Source of the DNA: Leucobacter edaphi
Lineage (GTDB): Bacteria; Actinomycetota; Actinomycetes; Actinomycetales; Microbacteriaceae
Length of the DNA: 64,000 nucleotides
Direction: 5' to 3'
Assembly: GCF_016522535.1 (NCBI RefSeq)
Contig: NZ_JAEHOI010000011.1
Location: 357,340 to 421,339, forward strand
Below, piece after piece: positions 1-8,395 of this stretch (position 1 is its first letter; each line of letters opens with the position of its first letter). Below the pieces are notes generated by a model that did not search any database, was not told the DNA's origin, and saw only the letters and a program-made list of their open reading frames with translations. Made by a program: the position numbers and the translations under genes.

Positions 1-700
1 CGGCCTTTGAGGCCATGAGCTTCGCGACCGGGTAGTCGACCATCGTGCCGACGGCGCGGCCCGTATCGAGTTGCAGGAGGCCGGTGGGTGCGTCCTCGGA
101 TTCCGAAACCTTCATCGGGGTATCGCACTTCTCATCGGAGTACTTCTGCAGGATCGCGAGATTCGAGGACCCCTTGCCCGCGACGACGGCCTTGCCACAC
201 AGGTCCGCGATGTCCTTGATCCCCTCCGGGTTGCCCTTCTTCACCATGATCGAGCCGCCCGCGGTGAAGTAGTCGACGAAGTCGACGGCCTTACGCCGTT
301 CGGCGGTGTCGCTCATCGAAGAGATAGCCATATTCCACTGCTTCGACTGGAGGCCGGGGATGAGGCCGGGGAACGAGGCGTTCGTGATCTGCAGCTTCAG
401 GTCGAGCTGCTTCGCGATCAGGTCTGCGAGTTCGGGATCGACGCCGATGAGGTCCTGCGTTCCCTCCTTGTACATCTCCATGGGCGGGTATCCCTCGGCG
501 GTCGCCGCTTTGAGCACGCCGGTGTCGCGGATGTCCTTGGGGACGAGCGATGCGGCGGTGCCATCACCCGACTCGGTCTTCGTTCCCGTGTCCGGTGGCG
601 GCGTTTTCGAGTTGCCGCAGGCGGTGAGGCCCACGACCATGATCGCGGCGGCGCCGAGCAGCGCGAGTGAACGGTTGACGGTGGTGGCACGCATTCGCAT
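1..700 (-). CDS. Amino-acid ABC transporter substrate-binding lipoprotein (3' part cut by window edge)
   Basis: Predicted extracytoplasmic solute-binding protein of the polar amino-acid uptake family (SBP_bac_3 fold). The chosen ATG at 700 has GGAG six bases upstream. The N-terminus MRMRATTVNRSL is followed by a hydrophobic stretch and a lipobox (VVGLTAC), so it should be a lipoprotein. Later segments such as GVDPELADLIAKQL, MAISSMSDTAERR and KKGNPEGI match the paralogous protein encoded at 31160-32098 almost motif for motif. About 233 codons are inside the window and the reading frame stays open at base 1. Its permease and ATPase partners would lie to the left. The substrate is not determinable from sequence. 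Confidence 0.9.
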   Translation of the reverse strand, partial: MRMRATTVNRSLALLGAAAIMVVGLTACGNSKTPPPDTGTKTESGDGTAASLVPKDIRDTGVLKAATAEGYPPMEMYKEGTQDLIGVDPELADLIAKQLDLKLQITNASFPGLIPGLQSKQWNMAISSMSDTAERRKAVDFVDYFTAGGSIMVKKGNPEGIKDIADLCGKAVVAGKGSSNLAILQKYSDEKCDTPMKVSESEDAPTGLLQLDTGRAVGTMVDYPVAKLMASKA

Positions 701-904
701 GATTCGCTCCGATGACAGTCAGTTTCCGACCGCACCTTTGCCGCCGGGATCAACCGGACGGTGAGGAACCCTCCGCCCGTGGTCGAGTTACCGGCCATGA
801 TGGCAGCACCGCGGTTTCCGATTCAATTCCGTGCCGAATTTCGAACGCGGCATTCGAAAAAGTCGATGCGAACCCGTTCTGTGCGTTGTAGCGCCCGCCT
901 CCCC

Positions 905-1897
905 CTACCGAAACACCCGCCCGATCGACCCGCCCAGCTGCATGAGCTGCAGCCACATTGCGTATCGCATCAGCGGTCGCGCCAGGCCGCGGAGGACCCG
1001 CAATTTCGGTGCCTTCGCGTGGGGGCTGCGCTCCCACTGCACGGTGAGTTCGAGCTGGGTGCCGCCCGCGGCCGGCTCGAGTCCGATGCGGAGTCGCATC
1101 GTGTTGGAGTTCGGGGATTCCGGCCAGGTGAAGCGCCACTCGATCAGGGACTCCGGCGCGAGGTCGACGAGCTCGACGCGCGACCAGCGCCGGTCCTCCC
1201 GGACCTTGAGGGGCTTTCCATCGGGCCGGGAGAGACGGGCGTGGGCGATCCACTCCGCCCCGGGCCTGGCCTTCTCCGGGAGGTCTTCGACGAGTCCGGT
1301 GTTCGGCTCCCACTCGGGCATGCGCTCGGGGTGCGAGAGCAGCCCCCACACCTCCGCGGGGCTCGCGGGCACGAACGCGGTCGAGGTGCGGGTGAGGCGG
1401 TGCGCCGCGGCGGGCAGCTGTGTCGCCGAAGCCTCGCGCAGCTGATCGAGGCGGCCGAGCACCGCGTCCGCGCTCACGCCGAGGCGGGCGAGCAGGAACT
1501 CGATGAAGCCGCTCGGCTCGACGATCAGCTCACGGAGCACCTGATCGGAGGTCCCCCATTTCGAGCCGCTCGATGCCGACTTGAAGACGTCCTGCGCAGG
1601 TTCGGTCCACTCGTAGCCGTCGGTCTCGTGGAACACGATTCGATTCGGACCGGGGGTTTCCGCGCGGATTCCGAGCTCGGCGAGCTGTGAGTCGTGCTGC
1701 GCCGCAACGGCTTCGCGCGCCGCGTCGAGGGTGATGCCGAGGCTGCGCAGCGCGGTGCCCGCGTCGCCGCTGTCGAGCACGAGGGCGAGGAAGAGGTGCT
1801 CGATTCCCGCGCGGCGCTCGCCCTCGCGCGACGCCTCCTCCATTGCGGTGACGGACAGGGTGTGCGAGGCCGCTGCCGCGCTCGTGAAGTTACTCAT
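905..1897 (-). CDS. ClpN-domain / SRPBCC fusion protein
   Basis: Two-domain protein of 330 aa. Residues about 1-150 resemble the Clp N-terminal repeat domain (GIEHLFLALVLD and SGFIEFLLARLGV are the two half-repeats), with no AAA ATPase following. Residues about 165-310 look like a START/SRPBCC polyketide-cyclase domain (VPASPAEVWGLLSHPERMPEW, ending in ELTVQWE). ATG at 1897 has GAGGAG about seven bases upstream. It overlaps the stop of the HTH gene by 4 bp, so the two are translationally coupled. Known family fact: ClpN domains bind substrates or adaptors, and SRPBCC folds bind hydrophobic ligands. A ligand-sensing or stress-adaptor role is inference only. Confidence 0.75.
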   Translation of the reverse strand: MSNFTSAAAASHTLSVTAMEEASREGERRAGIEHLFLALVLDSGDAGTALRSLGITLDAAREAVAAQHDSQLAELGIRAETPGPNRIVFHETDGYEWTEPAQDVFKSASSGSKWGTSDQVLRELIVEPSGFIEFLLARLGVSADAVLGRLDQLREASATQLPAAAHRLTRTSTAFVPASPAEVWGLLSHPERMPEWEPNTGLVEDLPEKARPGAEWIAHARLSRPDGKPLKVREDRRWSRVELVDLAPESLIEWRFTWPESPNSNTMRLRIGLEPAAGGTQLELTVQWERSPHAKAPKLRVLRGLARPLMRYAMWLQLMQLGGSIGRVFR

Positions 1898-2139
1898 CGG
1901 GTTCTCCTCGCGATGGGGATGGTCGGGTCGATCCGCTTGGAATATTTCTTGTGCACGGCCTGCCGGGTGACGCCGAGTGCGGCTGCGATGTCGGGCCAGG
2001 TCATGCCCGCGCGCAGGCCGGCTTCGACCTGGGCGAGTTCGAGCCGCTCGGTCAGTGCCCGCAGCGAGGCGATGGCCCGCAAACCGGCCCTCGGGTCTCG
2101 GGTGTCGGCGGCGACGCCGGCGATCTGTGTGGATTCCAT
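1894..2139 (-). CDS. Small helix-turn-helix DNA-binding protein
   Basis: An 81-aa protein whose C-terminal half is a helix-turn-helix (residues about 37-70: AGMTWPDIAAALGVTRQAVH, followed by basic KKYSKR). No ligand or dimerisation domain is visible. The ATG at 2139 sits six bases downstream of a -10-like TAGGTT, so the message is probably leaderless or nearly so. It is the first gene of a two-gene operon with the ClpN-SRPBCC gene (stop and start overlap by 4 bp). The promoter lies between two copies of an inverted CAAC/GTTG site, suggesting autoregulation (inference). Confidence 0.8.
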   Translation of the reverse strand: MESTQIAGVAADTRDPRAGLRAIASLRALTERLELAQVEAGLRAGMTWPDIAAALGVTRQAVHKKYSKRIDPTIPIARRTR

Positions 2140-2141
2140 GC

Positions 2142-2186
2142 TGTCAACCTACGTTGCTTAGCCCGATGTTGTCAACCCTGGTTGCT
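2142..2186 (-). promoter_or_regulatory. Promoter with tandem CAAC-N4-GTTG operators
   Basis: Two copies of a 17-base element (TGTCAACCTACGTTGCT at 2142-2158 and TGTCAACCCTGGTTGCT at 2170-2186) lie 28 bp apart. Each holds the inverted half-sites CAAC and GTTG. On the minus strand the second copy supplies a perfect -35 TTGACA (2170-2175) and the first a -10 TAGGTT (2146-2151), with an 18-bp spacer. Binding at either site would block the promoter. The obvious candidate is the HTH protein encoded immediately downstream. Confidence 0.65.
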
Positions 2187-2646
2187 CATTTCCGCGCGGA
2201 TCCGGATCCGGATCGGCGCCGACCGATCGTCCCCTTCCCCGATCGCGGCCCAGATCGGCCTCCTCGAGAAGCGCGCGCACGAGCACCTGATTCCGCTTGA
2301 GCCGCCGCTCGAAGATCAGCTCCATCACGAACGCGATACAGGCCGCGCCGAAGAGCTCGATCGCGACGGAGAACGCGACGTTCGTGAGCAGGTCGTTCAC
2401 CACGTGGTTGTCCGTCGCGACCCCCGTGTACTCGATGATCTTCGACGCAGTGGCGAGCCCGATCGCCGCGAGGAAGATGATGAGGATGTACCGTTTCTTC
2501 ACCTCGAGGGGATCGGCGAGCTTGGCGACCACGTCGGGGTTTCGCCGCGCGAATTCGAGGTCGGACTCCGTGAATTCCGCGTTCGCCCCCGTCAGATCGC
2601 GCACCACGAGGGAGTCGACGAATTCGTCGCTGTTCTTGGGTTTCAT
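2158..2646 (-). CDS. Hypothetical two-TM membrane protein
   Basis: A 162-aa protein of unknown function. Residues about 52-68 (YILIIFLAAIGLATASKII) and about 85-110 (LLTNVAFSVAIELFGAACIAF) are predicted membrane helices. The N-terminus is acidic and cytosolic-looking, and the C-terminal tail is charged with a DPDPD stretch. The coding region runs into the operator/promoter of the HTH gene, so its last codons double as regulatory DNA. I do not recognise a named family. Confidence 0.65.
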   Translation of the reverse strand: MKPKNSDEFVDSLVVRDLTGANAEFTESDLEFARRNPDVVAKLADPLEVKKRYILIIFLAAIGLATASKIIEYTGVATDNHVVNDLLTNVAFSVAIELFGAACIAFVMELIFERRLKRNQVLVRALLEEADLGRDRGRGRSVGADPDPDPRGNEQPGLTTSG

Positions 2647-2659
2647 GTGCCGAGTGTAG

Positions 2660-2703
2660 TTCGGGCCCGCGGCGCCAACCCGAGGTGAGGCCGCAGGCCC
2701 GAA
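2660..2703 (-). terminator. Possible katA terminator hairpin
   Basis: TTCGGGCC (2660-2667) pairs with GGCCCGAA (2696-2703), and inside it GCGGC (2669-2673) pairs with GCCGC (2690-2694). It lies just after the katA stop. No U-tract follows on the minus strand, so rho-independent activity is uncertain. Confidence 0.4.
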
Positions 2704-2730
2704 TCGATCCGCCCGGAACGGGCGAGGCTC

Positions 2731-4197
2731 CTAGACGCGCTCGCGCAGCGCAGCGCCGAGGTCGGCGTCCACGTTCGTCCAGTACTCAAAGAAGCGGTCG
2801 CGGATCCCGTCGATCGTGATCGCACGCCCCTGCCCGGTCAGCGTTTCGAGGAAACGTGCGCGCTGATCATCGTCGAACACCTCGCGGTAGAGGGTTCCTG
2901 CCTGCCCGAAGTCGTCGTCCTCCGGGTGAAGCGTGGCTGCGGCACGGACGAGTTCGCCATCGGCCTCCCAATTGGCCTCGATTCCGATCGCCGGATCGGC
3001 CTCGGGTCCCCCCGCAGCGCCGTACGAATTGGGGTGGTACGTGCGGTGATCGGGCCCGTTGAACGAGAACCGCATCGGTCCCTCGTGCTGATAGTTGCGC
3101 GCCTCGCTCGCGTGCGGCTGGTTCACCGGAAGCTGGTTGAAGTTCGGCCCGATCCGGTAGCGCTGCGCGTCAGCGTAGGCGAATACGCGTCCCATCAGCA
3201 TCTTGTCCGGCGAGATTCCGGTGCCGGGGACCTGGTTCCCCGGGCTGAAACCCGCCTGCTCGATCTGCGCGAAGAAATTCTCCGGGTTGCGGTTGAGGGT
3301 GAGCGTTCCCACTTTGATCCGCGGATAGTCCTTGAGCGAGATCGTCTTCGTGAGATCGAAGGGGTTGAAGCGGTAGGTCTTCGCGTCCTCGTAGGGCATG
3401 ATCTGCACGTACAGATCCCAGGCGGGGTGCTCGCCGCGTGCGATGGCCTCGAACAGGTCGCGCCGGTAGTGGTCGGCGTCGCTGCCGGCGATCCGCTCGG
3501 CGTCCTCCGCCGACATCGCCACGACGCCCTGGTGGGAGACGAAGTGGTAGCGCACCCAGAACAGCTCGCCCGCCGCGTTCACCCAGGAGTAGGTGTGCGA
3601 TCCGTAGCCGTTCATGTGCCGCCAGCTCTTCGACAGCCCGCGATCGCCCATGAGATAGGTGACCTGGTGTGCCGACTCGGGCGAGAGCGTCCAGAAGTCC
3701 CACTGCATGTCGGCGTCGCGCAGCGCGGAGTCGCCGAGGCGCTTCTGCGAGTGAATGAAGTCGGGGAACTTCATGGCGTCGCGGATGAAGAACGTCGGGG
3801 TGTTGTTGCCGACGATGTCGAGGTTGCCCTCATCGGTGTAGAACCGGATCGAGAAGCCGCGAACGTCGCGCCAGGTATCGGGCGATCCCTGCTCGCCGGC
3901 CACCGAGGAGAACCGGGCCAGCGTCTCCGAGGTGGCGCCGGGCTGGAACACGGCCGCTCGCGTGTAGGCGGAGACGTCCTCGGTCACGACGAACGTGCCG
4001 AATGCCCCACCGCCCTTGGCGTGCGGGTTGCGCTCGGGAACGCGCTCGCGGTTGAAGGAGGCGAGCTTCTCGAGCAGGTGATGATCGTGCAGCGCGGTCG
4101 GGCCGTCCGGGCCGACGGTGAGCGAGTGCTCGTCGCTCGCGATCGGCGCGCCGGACTGGCTCGTGCTGACGGGACGGAGGGGGTGGTCGGATGTCAT
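2731..4197 (-). CDS. katA: Monofunctional haem catalase
   Basis: Converts hydrogen peroxide to water and oxygen. The 488-aa length fits small-subunit (clade 3) catalases. The active-site block [20 protein letters not shown] lies at residues 48-67, with catalytic His59. The distal Asn is in [12 protein letters not shown] (about 129-140). The proximal haem Tyr lies in the [12 protein letters not shown] block. The ATG at 4197 is preceded by AAGGAG; a longer in-frame extension upstream is rejected because it overlaps the regulator's 3' end and is arginine-rich shadow sequence. It is downstream of the Fur-family gene in the same orientation, 70 bp away, an arrangement like furA-katG of mycobacteria, so peroxide-responsive control is likely. 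Confidence 0.95.
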   Translation of the reverse strand: MTSDHPLRPVSTSQSGAPIASDEHSLTVGPDGPTALHDHHLLEKLASFNRERVPERNPHAKGGGAFGTFVVTEDVSAYTRAAVFQPGATSETLARFSSVAGEQGSPDTWRDVRGFSIRFYTDEGNLDIVGNNTPTFFIRDAMKFPDFIHSQKRLGDSALRDADMQWDFWTLSPESAHQVTYLMGDRGLSKSWRHMNGYGSHTYSWVNAAGELFWVRYHFVSHQGVVAMSAEDAERIAGSDADHYRRDLFEAIARGEHPAWDLYVQIMPYEDAKTYRFNPFDLTKTISLKDYPRIKVGTLTLNRNPENFFAQIEQAGFSPGNQVPGTGISPDKMLMGRVFAYADAQRYRIGPNFNQLPVNQPHASEARNYQHEGPMRFSFNGPDHRTYHPNSYGAAGGPEADPAIGIEANWEADGELVRAAATLHPEDDDFGQAGTLYREVFDDDQRARFLETLTGQGRAITIDGIRDRFFEYWTNVDADLGAALRERV

Positions 4198-4267
4198 GGT
4201 GTTCTGTTCTCCTTCTGCGCGGTCGCCGAAGGAACCCACCCTCACGCGGGTGGGCGCCGGCTCGGTC

Positions 4268-4687
4268 CTACGCGGTTTTCTGGCAAGCGGGGCATACGCC
4301 CCAGAACGTGACTTCGGCCGTCTGCACTGCGAATCCCCCCGTGTTCGACGGGGAGAGACAGGGCGCTTCGCCGACAACGCAGTCCACGTCCGCGATCGCC
4401 CCGCAGGAGGAGCAGACCACGTGGTGGTGGTTGTCGCCGATGCGCCGCTCGTACAGCGCTGCGGATCCCGCCGGTTCGATCCGGCGGATCAGGCCCGCCG
4501 CCGACAGATCCGCGAGGATGTTGTGCACCGACTGGATCGACGTGGTCGGCAACACCTCGGACACGGCGCGAAATACCTGCTCAGCGCTCGTGTGTGGCAT
4601 GGAACCCAGCGCCCCGAGAACGGCGACACGGCCCGCGGTCGCGCGTAGCCCGGCGCCTCGCAGCGCCGAGTCGAGGGTGGCTTCCAT
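4268..4687 (-). CDS. Fur-family peroxide/iron regulator (FurA/PerR-like)
   Basis: A 139-aa ferric-uptake-regulator family repressor. The N-terminal winged helix (about 1-75) contains [19 protein letters not shown]. The metal-binding part has [10 protein letters not shown] (His87-89, Cys92 and Cys95) and a second CPAC (Cys132 and Cys135), giving the two CxxC pairs of the structural zinc site. The gene precedes katA in the same direction, so it probably represses itself and catalase and is released by peroxide oxidation (family knowledge plus context). Start is ATG 4687; an in-frame GTG at 4696 is possible. PerR-like versus Fur-like metal use cannot be settled from sequence. Confidence 0.9.
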   Translation of the reverse strand: MEATLDSALRGAGLRATAGRVAVLGALGSMPHTSAEQVFRAVSEVLPTTSIQSVHNILADLSAAGLIRRIEPAGSAALYERRIGDNHHHVVCSSCGAIADVDCVVGEAPCLSPSNTGGFAVQTAEVTFWGVCPACQKTA

Positions 4688-4706
4688 GCAGCCCACCCTA
4701 CAGGTG

Positions 4707-4723
4707 TTTTGAATTATTCAAAA
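4707..4723 (-). promoter_or_regulatory. Perfect Fur/PerR-type palindrome
   Basis: TTTTGAATTATTCAAAA is an 8-1-8 perfect inverted repeat, strikingly AT-rich against its surroundings, 20 bp upstream of the regulator start. Its position and composition fit the autoregulatory operator of the FurA/PerR-like protein encoded next to it. Confidence 0.8.
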
Positions 4724-4949
4724 GAAATGGACTGAGTTTCGACGGGACTCGAGAGCCCGTGATCCCGCGGTGTCCCGCAAGATTCCGAGTCCCGCGAGCA
4801 TCTATTCAACACCTGTTGATATCGTAATGGGTGATTGTGCTCCAGCCCAGGCGGGCACCCCCGAGCCTCCGCTCGGATCCGGTGCTGCGGTTCCCGAGCC
4901 TCGGCAGTAGTCAGTGAGCTGTCCGAGTCGTATGGGTTTGGAGAGATGC

Positions 4950-6290
4950 ATGACCGAAGTACACCCCACGGGGAAGATCACCAGGATCGGGATCGACGAC
5001 CTCTTCTTCTCGTCGACGGGCCCGCGAGGCGTGATCCGCCAGGCCAACAGCGTCTTCGTGCGCCTCTCCGGCTATCCGCGCGAACGCCTGATCGGGGCGC
5101 CCCACAGCATCGTCCGACACCCGGCCATGCCGGCCGGCGTCTACTGGACCATGTGGGACGCGCTCGAGGACGGGCGCCCCTTCGCCGGATACGTGCACAA
5201 TCTCGCGGCGGATGGCAGCGCCTACACCGTGTTCGCCACGGTCACCCCGATCCCGCAGGGCTACCTGTCCGTGCGCATCACCCCGAGCCGCCCGGAGCAT
5301 CTCGACCAGGCGAACGCGATCTACGAGAAACTCGACGACCTCGAGCGCGTCGAGAAGCGCGCCGGACTCACCCGCCGCAAGGCCGCCCGGGCGAGCGCGG
5401 TGCTCCTCACCGAGCTGATGCGCGAAGCGGGATTCGATTCCTACGAGGAGTTTCAGTGGCGGGCCCTCGCCGACGAGGTGGCGCGCCGCGAGGAACTCTC
5501 GCCGGGGATCCCGGTGCGCCCGGACGCCACGAGAGACCTCGGAACGATGCTGCACGCGATCGGCGAGGTGCACGCCGAGCTGCGGCACTGGAGCAGCAGC
5601 CAGGAGTCCCTCGCCGAGCTGACCACCACCCTGCAGCGCACGGGCGGGCGGCTGCGCACGCAGCTCGATCACACGGCGGCGATCGAGCAGCTCATCACCG
5701 ACCGACCCGACACGCCCGCGGCCCGGAACGAGGGCCTGCTCTTGTGGAAGCAGATGCAGGAGATCGTCCACGGCTACGTCGTCGACCTCGTCGAAATCCT
5801 CGGCCGGCTCGAACGGCACGGCGCAGAAACCCGGTTCCGGATCGCGCTAGCGCAGCTCCACACGGCCATGATCGGCAAGTTCACCGCCGAGCTGATCGAC
5901 GGCGACACCCTCAGCCTCGAGTCAGCGCCGGCCATCGCCACGCTCGCGGAGGCGCTGCAGCAGGAGCTCACCGCGATGGTCGACCACTACGCGGCGCACC
6001 AGGCGCTGGCCGCCGAGTCGGCGTCGGCGATCGAGCGATCCGGCTCGATCATCTCGATCCCGCGGAGACTGCTCATGCACTGGCGCAACGAGGCCGCGGC
6101 GGGCGGATCGGGCGCGGAGGCCGAGCTCTCCGAGCAGATCGCCTCGTCCGTCGAGGGCGTGGGAACCGCGCTCGAGGATCTCTCCCGAATCGTGGGGCAG
6201 GTCCGCGCCCTGTCGACCCCCCTCGATCCCTCCCGCGCCCGCCAACTGCTCGCCACGATCGTGCAGTCGTCGCTCCTGATCAGGGCGTAG
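4950..6290 (+). CDS. PAS-domain protein with Aer-like sensor
   Basis: A 446-aa protein. Residues about 20-120 form a PAS domain closest to the Aer aerotaxis sensor type (GPRGVIRQANSVFVRLSGY, IGAPHSIVRHPAMPAGVYW, MWDALEDGRPFAGYV). Such domains often hold FAD. The rest is predicted helical, with alternating charged and hydrophobic residues, and ends in a helical region without the conserved chemoreceptor signalling hairpin. There are no membrane segments. ATG 4950 has GGAG six bases upstream and is preferred to an in-frame start at 4914. A cytosolic redox or energy sensor is inferred; the output partner is unknown, though a histidine-kinase gene follows 140 bp downstream. Confidence 0.75.
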   Translation: MTEVHPTGKITRIGIDDLFFSSTGPRGVIRQANSVFVRLSGYPRERLIGAPHSIVRHPAMPAGVYWTMWDALEDGRPFAGYVHNLAADGSAYTVFATVTPIPQGYLSVRITPSRPEHLDQANAIYEKLDDLERVEKRAGLTRRKAARASAVLLTELMREAGFDSYEEFQWRALADEVARREELSPGIPVRPDATRDLGTMLHAIGEVHAELRHWSSSQESLAELTTTLQRTGGRLRTQLDHTAAIEQLITDRPDTPAARNEGLLLWKQMQEIVHGYVVDLVEILGRLERHGAETRFRIALAQLHTAMIGKFTAELIDGDTLSLESAPAIATLAEALQQELTAMVDHYAAHQALAAESASAIERSGSIISIPRRLLMHWRNEAAAGGSGAEAELSEQIASSVEGVGTALEDLSRIVGQVRALSTPLDPSRARQLLATIVQSSLLIRA

Positions 6291-6430
6291 GGGCGGCTGG
6301 GGGCGCCGACGGCCCGGCGGTTGTTTACGTTCCTGGCACCGGGCCCGGTGCCCATCTCTCGAGACGCTCGCCAATTGCGGCCAGGTGTCTCCTGGCGACC
6401 CCATCGGCCTCTCCTCATAGGATCGATCGC

Positions 6431-7654
6431 GTGAAACCCTCAGCAGGAACCGAGCCGTCGGGCGCGCAACACGCCGCCGCCTCTGGCGCTGCGGCACCGC
6501 GCCCCACGACGGGGCGCTTCTCCCTGCTCACGCGGGCAATTCTCGCGACCGTCGTCTTCTGCGGTCTCTGGCTTTCCGTCGTCCCGCCCGGGGGCGACCG
6601 CGCGATGCAACTCGCAATCGGCGGCGCGGCCGTGGTCGCGGCCGTTGCGAGCACGCGGTTTCCGCTGATCGGCACCCTCGTCGCCGGCGTCGCCACCGCT
6701 GCGGCTTGGGCGCTCGGGATCACCGCCGACCCGTTTCTCCTCGCAAGCATCGGCATCGCGACAATCGCGGAGCGCCGGGGGGAACGGCGCTTCCCGATGG
6801 GGGTGGTGATCGGCGGCGCTGTGCTTGCCCTGCTCACGCTGACGGTGCAGGTGGGTCCGGCGATTCGCGGCCAGGAGACGCTGTGGCGGGGCCTCCTGCT
6901 GGGAGTGATCGTCGTTTCGGGAGCGTGGGCGATCGGTGTGCGTACCCGGCAGGTCAAGGATCAGGCGGCCGAGCAGGCCCGTGCGGTCGAGCGGCTGAGT
7001 GTCGCCCGGGACGTGCACGACGTGCTCTCCCATTCACTCAGCACGATCGGGGTCCAAGCGGGCGTTGCGGCGCACGTGGAAGCGCTCCCGGAATCGCAAC
7101 TCAGAAGCACACTGCAGCAGATTGAGACCCAGTCCCGCGCCTCGCTCCAGGAGCTTCGCGCGCTCCTGCACGATCAGCGCTCCGGCCCGGGCGCGCCCGG
7201 TGACTCGAGCCCGTCGCTCGCGACGCAACTCCAGCACACGGCCGAAGCAGCCGAGCGTTCGGGGCTTCGCGTGACGCTCCGCACCAGCGGCGAACTCGCT
7301 CGACTCTCCCGCGAGGCGCAGGCCGCAATCCACCGGATCGCGCAGGAGGCAACAACCAACGCGATCCGTCACGCCGACGCGTCGGAACTGACGATCAACG
7401 TCACGGCGGCGGATCGGTCCGTCGAGATCCGCGTCGCCGACAACGGGATCGGGACCGGGACCTTGGCCGAGGCAGGAACCGGTCCACACCCCCGCGACGG
7501 GCACGGCCTCACCGGTATGCGGGAACGCGCCGCGCTCCTCGGCGGCGCGCTGCACATTGACAGCTCCGACGGCTTCGTCGTGCACGCCACGATCCCGGTC
7601 GATGTTCTCGATAGTCCCGCTGATCCCTCCGATTCCGAACGGAGCGCCCCATGA
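6431..7654 (+). CDS. Two-component sensor histidine kinase (HisKA_3)
   Basis: A 407-aa membrane kinase. After a 30-residue tail, residues about 35-170 contain about five hydrophobic segments. The dimerisation/phospho-acceptor box ARDVHDVLSHSLS puts the phosphorylated histidine at about 196, typical of NarL/LiaS-type kinases. The ATPase shows HRIAQEATTNAIRHA (N box), VADNGIGTG and GHGLTGMRERAALLGG (G boxes). GTG at 6431 is the chosen start; longer upstream reading is shadow of the PAS gene. The stop overlaps the response-regulator start by 4 bp. With the exporter downstream, it probably senses envelope stress or an antibiotic peptide (inference). Confidence 0.9.
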   Translation: MKPSAGTEPSGAQHAAASGAAAPRPTTGRFSLLTRAILATVVFCGLWLSVVPPGGDRAMQLAIGGAAVVAAVASTRFPLIGTLVAGVATAAAWALGITADPFLLASIGIATIAERRGERRFPMGVVIGGAVLALLTLTVQVGPAIRGQETLWRGLLLGVIVVSGAWAIGVRTRQVKDQAAEQARAVERLSVARDVHDVLSHSLSTIGVQAGVAAHVEALPESQLRSTLQQIETQSRASLQELRALLHDQRSGPGAPGDSSPSLATQLQHTAEAAERSGLRVTLRTSGELARLSREAQAAIHRIAQEATTNAIRHADASELTINVTAADRSVEIRVADNGIGTGTLAEAGTGPHPRDGHGLTGMRERAALLGGALHIDSSDGFVVHATIPVDVLDSPADPSDSERSAP

Positions 7655-8310
7655 TCCCGATCCGGGTGCTGATCGCCGAGGACGAGGCTCCCACGCGCGC
7701 GGCCCTTCGCCTCCTGCTCGACCACGAACCCGGCATCAAGGTGGTCGCGGAGGCCGAGGATGGAGCCGTGGCAGTGCGCCTCGCTCACGACCACCGACCC
7801 GATGTCGTGCTCATGGACGTGCAGATGCCCGGGCTCGACGGGTTGCAGGCGGCCGAGCGCCTCCGAGAGGTCCCTGGCGATCCCCGCGTGATCATGCTCA
7901 CGACCTTCGACCTGGACGAGTACGTGTTCGCGGCGCTGCGAAACGGGGCGGCGGGGTTCCTGCTGAAGAACAGTCCGCCGGCCGAGATCGTCCGCGCGAT
8001 CCGGATCGCCCACCGGGGCGATGCGCTGCTCGCACCGGAGGTAACCGGGCGGCTGATCGGGCGTTTTGCGACAGCGGGCGCTGGATCGAGCTGGCCCGTC
8101 GACCGGCTCACGGGGCGGGAGCGGGAGACGTTGCGCCTCGTCGGCCAGGGGCTGTCGAACGCGGAGATTTCCGAGGCGCTGTTCGTGACGCAGACGACCG
8201 TGCGCACCTACGTCTCCCGCGTGCTCGCGAAGCTTTCCGCGCGGGATCGGGCGCAACTGGTCGTCGCGGCATACGAATCGGGGCTTGCCGGGCCGGGCGC
8301 GGCGTCGTAG
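7651..8310 (+). CDS. NarL/LuxR-family response regulator
   Basis: A 219-aa partner of the kinase. The receiver domain has acidic pocket EDE (10-12) and phosphoacceptor Asp56 in VVLMDVQMPGLDG. The C-terminal LuxR-type HTH (about 150-210) reads LTGRERETLRLVGQGLSNAE, then ISEALFVTQTTVRTYVSRVL. ATGA overlap with the kinase gene shows translational coupling. Its likely target is the promoter of the ABC exporter genes beginning 85 bp downstream. Confidence 0.93.
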   Translation: MIPIRVLIAEDEAPTRAALRLLLDHEPGIKVVAEAEDGAVAVRLAHDHRPDVVLMDVQMPGLDGLQAAERLREVPGDPRVIMLTTFDLDEYVFAALRNGAAGFLLKNSPPAEIVRAIRIAHRGDALLAPEVTGRLIGRFATAGAGSSWPVDRLTGRERETLRLVGQGLSNAEISEALFVTQTTVRTYVSRVLAKLSARDRAQLVVAAYESGLAGPGAAS

Positions 8311-8395
8311 TTTCACGACGCAATCTCGAGTCGGCGCGTGAATTGTCCACTCTCGCAGACTGTGGTTTCGGGCTCGCCCCGCTTGGCTGGGTGTC

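Noticed and set aside
750..1349. Long arginine/proline-rich minus-strand frame opposite the ClpN-SRPBCC gene
   Set aside because: Another frame of a real gene in high-GC DNA; no domain, poor composition, no ribosome-binding site.
2926..4311. 461-codon plus-strand open frame across the catalase gene
   Set aside because: Antisense shadow of katA; the catalase motifs on the minus strand are unambiguous.
4835..6430. Upstream extension of the histidine-kinase frame to 939 codons
   Set aside because: The first 532 codons overlap the PAS gene in another frame and are arginine-rich; the kinase starts at GTG 6431.
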